Source: Streptomyces tateyamensis (GTDB lineage Bacteria > Actinomycetota > Actinomycetes > Streptomycetales > Streptomycetaceae). Taken from it: a stretch of 64,000 bases of DNA. A program made the translations under genes and the position numbers. Positions within the stretch are counted from its first letter, which is position 1. The number at the start of each line of letters is the position of its first letter. Below are positions 61,377 to 64,000 of this stretch, piece by piece. The notes under the pieces were generated by a model. That model searched no databases. It worked only from the letters and a program-made list of their open reading frames with translations, and was not told the DNA's origin. The stretch lies in the NCBI RefSeq assembly GCF_003205575.1, contig NZ_PYBW01000028.1, forward strand, positions 1 to 64,000. Direction: 5' to 3'.

Positions 61377-62318
61377 CTACCGCCCGGCGCCTGTGAAGGT
61401 CCCAGGCGGCGGGGCCGGCGAGGGCACGGCCGTGGCGTCCGTCAGCGGGCCGGCGCCGCCGGTGAAGGCGGCCAGCGCGGCTCCGTGCTCCAGACGTCCC
61501 AGTGCGGCGTCCGTCGCCACCCGGCGGCCCAACTCCGCCAGCGGCAGCGGATCCTGACCGGCCGCCAGGATCAGGTTCCCGAACCGCTTGCCACGCAGCA
61601 CCGCCGGGTCGGCGACCAGGGCGACCTCCGGGAAGACCGCCAGCAGGGTGGCCACCTCGGCGCGGGCGAAGGCCAGCGCTCCGCCGTCGGTGACGTTGGC
61701 CGCGTACCGCCCGCCCGGAGCCAACGCGCGGGCGGCCAGGGCGGCGAACTCCACGGTGGCGCAGTGGGCGGGCACCCGGGCACCGGCGAAGATATCGGCG
61801 ATCACCAGGTCGACGCTGCCCTCGGGGGTCCGCTCCAGCACCGCCCGGGCGTCGGCGCCGCGCACCTTGATCTGCCAGCCGGTGGGCAGTGGCAGCTCGG
61901 CTCGCACCCACTCGGTCAGCCCGGTGTCGATCTCGGCCACCTGCTGGCGGGAGCGCGGGCGGGTGGCCGCGGTGTAGCGGGCCAGGGTCAGGGCGCCGCC
62001 GCCCAGGTGCAGGACCTGGATCGGCTTGCCGGGCTCGGCGGCCAGGTCGACCAGGTGGCCGAGCCGGCGCTGGTACTCGAAGCCCAGCCGGGTCGGGTCG
62101 GCCAGGTCCACGTGGGACTGCGGGGCCCCGTCCAGCAGCAGCGACCAGGCCCGGGGGTGGTCCCGATCGGGAACCAGTTCGGCCAGGCCGGTCGCGGTGC
62201 GCCGGGAGCGCGGGCCGCCGGGCGCGCCGCCGCCCCTGGCTGCCGCCTCGGACCCGGCGTCCGCCTCGAAGCCCTCGTCCGCCGACCGCTTGCGCGGGGC
62301 CCGTCGCTCTCGTCCCAT
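61377..62318 (-). CDS. Spermidine-synthase-like methyltransferase-fold protein
   Basis: 313 residues from the ATG complementary to 62316-62318 (MGRERRAPRKR); upstream in-frame starts add non-conserved sequence. The Rossmann core shows VLHLGGGALTLARYTAATRP (binding loop), VAEIDTGLTEWVRAELPLPT, then VDLVIADIFAGARVPAHCAT. These are features of polyamine aminopropyltransferase-like proteins; the usual DD/YH substrate residues are changed, so polyamine synthesis is doubtful. Family common in Streptomyces. Confidence 0.82.
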   Translation of the reverse strand: MGRERRAPRKRSADEGFEADAGSEAAARGGGAPGGPRSRRTATGLAELVPDRDHPRAWSLLLDGAPQSHVDLADPTRLGFEYQRRLGHLVDLAAEPGKPIQVLHLGGGALTLARYTAATRPRSRQQVAEIDTGLTEWVRAELPLPTGWQIKVRGADARAVLERTPEGSVDLVIADIFAGARVPAHCATVEFAALAARALAPGGRYAANVTDGGALAFARAEVATLLAVFPEVALVADPAVLRGKRFGNLILAAGQDPLPLAELGRRVATDAALGRLEHGAALAAFTGGAGPLTDATAVPSPAPPPGTFTGAGR

Positions 62319-62455
62319 ACCGTGCAGTATCGCTGGCCCGGAACCGACCGGCTGCGGCCCCCACCCGCACCGGGCCCGACGGCCGCCGGCCCGCGGCACC
62401 ACCCCGACGGGGCTCGGACCAGCACGAACTGGACCGGGGCGAGGTCATCCAGGAG

Positions 62456-62941
62456 TCAGAACGGACCCAGCCCGCCCGCCGCCAGGGTGTTGGCGGCCTC
62501 GCACAGTGCCGAGCGCAGCACCCAGGGATCCGTGGGGCTGGGCTCCAGGCCGGGGCCGGTGGGCGGCAGCAGCCAGTGCGGATCGGTCGGGGGCAGCACC
62601 GTGGCACCGGGGGTGCACGAGGTGCCGGGCAGGTGCCAGCGCTCGGCCGTCCCGGCCGGCACCAGGAAGTCGACGCTGGTACCGGCCGCCCCTTGCAGCA
62701 CCGAGCCGCAGGCCCGGCGCAGCCGCAGGATGTCCACCGTCTCCAGGCCGTAGCGCAGCGGCACGGTGACGGTGTCGCACGGCTGCGGGCGGGCCCGACC
62801 AGCGGCGCGGCCGCCACCGGGGCTGTCGGTGCGCCCGGTGCTCGGGCCGCCCGCGCGTCCGGCCGGCCGCGCGGTGGCCGGGGGGGCGGCCGGAGCGGCC
62901 GGGGCGCTCGCGTGGGGTTGCGGCAGACCGGTGACCATCAT
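62456..62941 (-). CDS. Hypothetical actinobacterial protein
   Basis: 161 residues from ATG 62941 with AGGAGG on the minus strand 6 nt upstream. A Pro/Ala-rich N-terminal third is followed by a conserved-looking part (DTVTVPLRYGLETVDILRLR, then TDPHWLLPPTGPGLEPSPTD, EAANTLAAGGLG). I recognise the type as a streptomycete hypothetical often near HTH regulators; function unknown. Confidence 0.75.
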   Translation of the reverse strand: MMVTGLPQPHASAPAAPAAPPATARPAGRAGGPSTGRTDSPGGGRAAGRARPQPCDTVTVPLRYGLETVDILRLRRACGSVLQGAAGTSVDFLVPAGTAERWHLPGTSCTPGATVLPPTDPHWLLPPTGPGLEPSPTDPWVLRSALCEAANTLAAGGLGPF

Positions 62942-63356
62942 GCGGGGCCTCCTGGGCTCGGAGTCGGTTCTGCCTCACCGCGGGGGGCGGGGACTCGCCC
63001 CAGGACTGCGGATTGCCCACAGTCCGACAGGAAATGACGACCCGTCAGTGAGACAAATGAACTGATGGTATTAATGTGACTGGCACTGCAACGAGGGATC
63101 GAGAGTCGAGCGGCACCCACCCCTCCGTTATCAACACAACGGCTCCGGACCACGAATGGCCACGGGGCGCCTTACAGCAAGCCATGGCATTTCATGGCGG
63201 ATTCCCGAAGAAATGTCTGTTTTGCCATCAAATCGTGGCTATTTGCCCGAGAACCCTTCGTGAGCCTCTGATGACAGCCGGTACTGTCGAGCCCGTCGCC
63301 TCGGTCGGGCCCACCCGACCCACGGGCCCCACCCCGCATCACGCTCGGAGCGACCC
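62942..63356. other. Divergent promoter region before the HTH gene
   Basis: The segment 63030-63260 is markedly less GC-rich than its surroundings and includes a TATTAAT word (63068-63074) and repeated CATGGC/CATTTCATGGC words (63182-63200). It probably contains promoters for both flanking genes. A possible open frame from 63076 is not supported beyond this part. Confidence 0.45.
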
Positions 63357-64000
63357 ATGGCAACCCCTGCCCGCCCGGCTGTCCCGGACACCACCCACGG
63401 CGCCCTCGACGTCGACGCCCCGCCCCCCGCCCCGTCGACGCCTGCGCCCGCTTCCGCTCCCCCGCCCGGCGCCACCGCCCCCGTCCGGGCCGCCCGGCCC
63501 ACCCCGAACACCGTCGTGCGCGAGTTGCGCGGCGACCTGTCCCCCGCCGAGTTCGCGACCGTGATCCGGCGCGCCGCCCGGGAGATCGGGGAGCACGTCT
63601 CCTGCGACGCCCGCTACATCGGCCGGGTCGAAGCGGGCGAGATCCGCTGCCCCAACTACGCCTACGAGCGCGTGTTCCGCCACCTCTGGCCGGACCGGAC
63701 GCTGGAAGACCTCGGCTTCGCACCGCGCACCGCGGTCCGCCGCCGCCCGCCGGCCCGCCGTACCCAGCCGGCGGACCTGCTCCTCACCACGCCGCTGCTC
63801 TCCGTCCCGCTCCCCGGCGTCCCGCTCCCGCCCAGCCCCCCTCCCGACGAGGAGAACGACGACGTGCGCCGCCGTACGTTCCTGACCGGTCCGCCGACCG
63901 CCCTGGCCGCCGCGCTCGGCCTGGACGGCCCGCCCCAGGCCGCCCCGCCCCGGGCCGTCGGGCCGGTCCCGGTGCCCCGCCGGATCGGCGCGGCCGATGT
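63357..64000 (+). CDS. HTH-type transcriptional regulator (partial)
   Basis: The frame starts at ATG 63357 with GGAG upstream and runs off the right edge. After a Pro/Ala-rich start (about 50 residues) comes a helix-turn-helix (LRGDLSPAEFATVIRRAARE, then DARYIGRVEAGEIRCPNYAY, ERVFRHLWPDRTLEDLGF), then a basic Pro-rich linker and a segment RRRTFLTGPPTALAAALGLD that looks like the linker to a TPR domain in the large family of Streptomyces sporulation-related HTH/TPR regulators. The C-terminal part is outside the window. Confidence 0.8.
   Translation, partial: MATPARPAVPDTTHGALDVDAPPPAPSTPAPASAPPPGATAPVRAARPTPNTVVRELRGDLSPAEFATVIRRAAREIGEHVSCDARYIGRVEAGEIRCPNYAYERVFRHLWPDRTLEDLGFAPRTAVRRRPPARRTQPADLLLTTPLLSVPLPGVPLPPSPPPDEENDDVRRRTFLTGPPTALAAALGLDGPPQAAPPRAVGPVPVPRRIGAAD

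Noticed and set aside
63076..63356. Extra gene starting at 63076
   Set aside because: The frame crosses the likely promoter region and then shadows the HTH gene in another frame; no conserved content was seen.

Overview
The window is high-GC actinobacterial DNA, most likely from the family Streptomycetaceae. It has a leucine-catabolic operon, an AdpA-type AraC regulator carrying one in-frame TTA (bldA-dependent) leucine codon directly upstream of an oligoribonuclease gene, and many GTG starts. The adpA-orn-tRNA-His order and the liu-type operon match Streptomyces-like chromosomes. The unusually extended AdpA hints at a relative such as Kitasatospora or Streptacidiphilus, but that genus assignment is only an inference.

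Host left flank (1-17017): an ABC exporter running off the left edge (minus strand); a TetR regulator divergent from an operon for leucine/isovalerate breakdown (carboxyltransferase, biotin carboxylase/BCCP, HMG-CoA lyase, acyl-CoA dehydrogenase); a decayed bestrophin-like (DUF4239) remnant; a universal stress protein; a HAD phosphatase gene with an apparent +1 frameshift; adpA with long low-complexity extensions at both ends; a CTGC microsatellite; orn; and tRNA-His(GTG).

Integrated siphovirus-like prophage (about 16991-59311, roughly 42.3 kb): it lies between a 27-bp direct repeat formed by the 3' end of tRNA-His (attL 16991-17017, attR 59285-59311). In order it holds a tyrosine integrase; a minus-strand repressor divergent from a cro/xis-like pair; an early replication and recombination block (Sak4/RecA-like ATPase, UvrD-like helicase, a protein with an Lsr2-like DNA-binding domain, a replication initiator gene containing iteron-like repeats, DnaB-like helicase, SSB, methyltransferase); a minus-strand moron with a membrane anchor; HNH endonuclease, small and large terminase, portal, MuF-like head protein, scaffold, a Prp-like cysteine protease, major capsid, connector and completion proteins, tail tube; tail chaperones with a -1 slippery heptamer; tape measure, distal tail and tip proteins; endolysin and two holin-like proteins. 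The right end is a lysogenic accessory module: a NUDIX hydrolase and a TPR/HTH regulator on the minus strand, divergent from an operon of very small, partly zinc-binding proteins, plus another HTH gene. Most structural genes overlap by 1, 4 or 8 nt (ATGA, GTGA, TGATG), so translation is probably coupled. No broken essential prophage gene was seen, so the element looks intact.

Host right flank (59312-64000): the presumed original tRNA terminator displaced by the insertion, a hotdog-fold thioesterase gene with a perfect dyad at its start, a membrane-anchored low-complexity protein, a spermidine-synthase-like protein, a hypothetical protein, and the beginning of an HTH regulator cut by the right edge.
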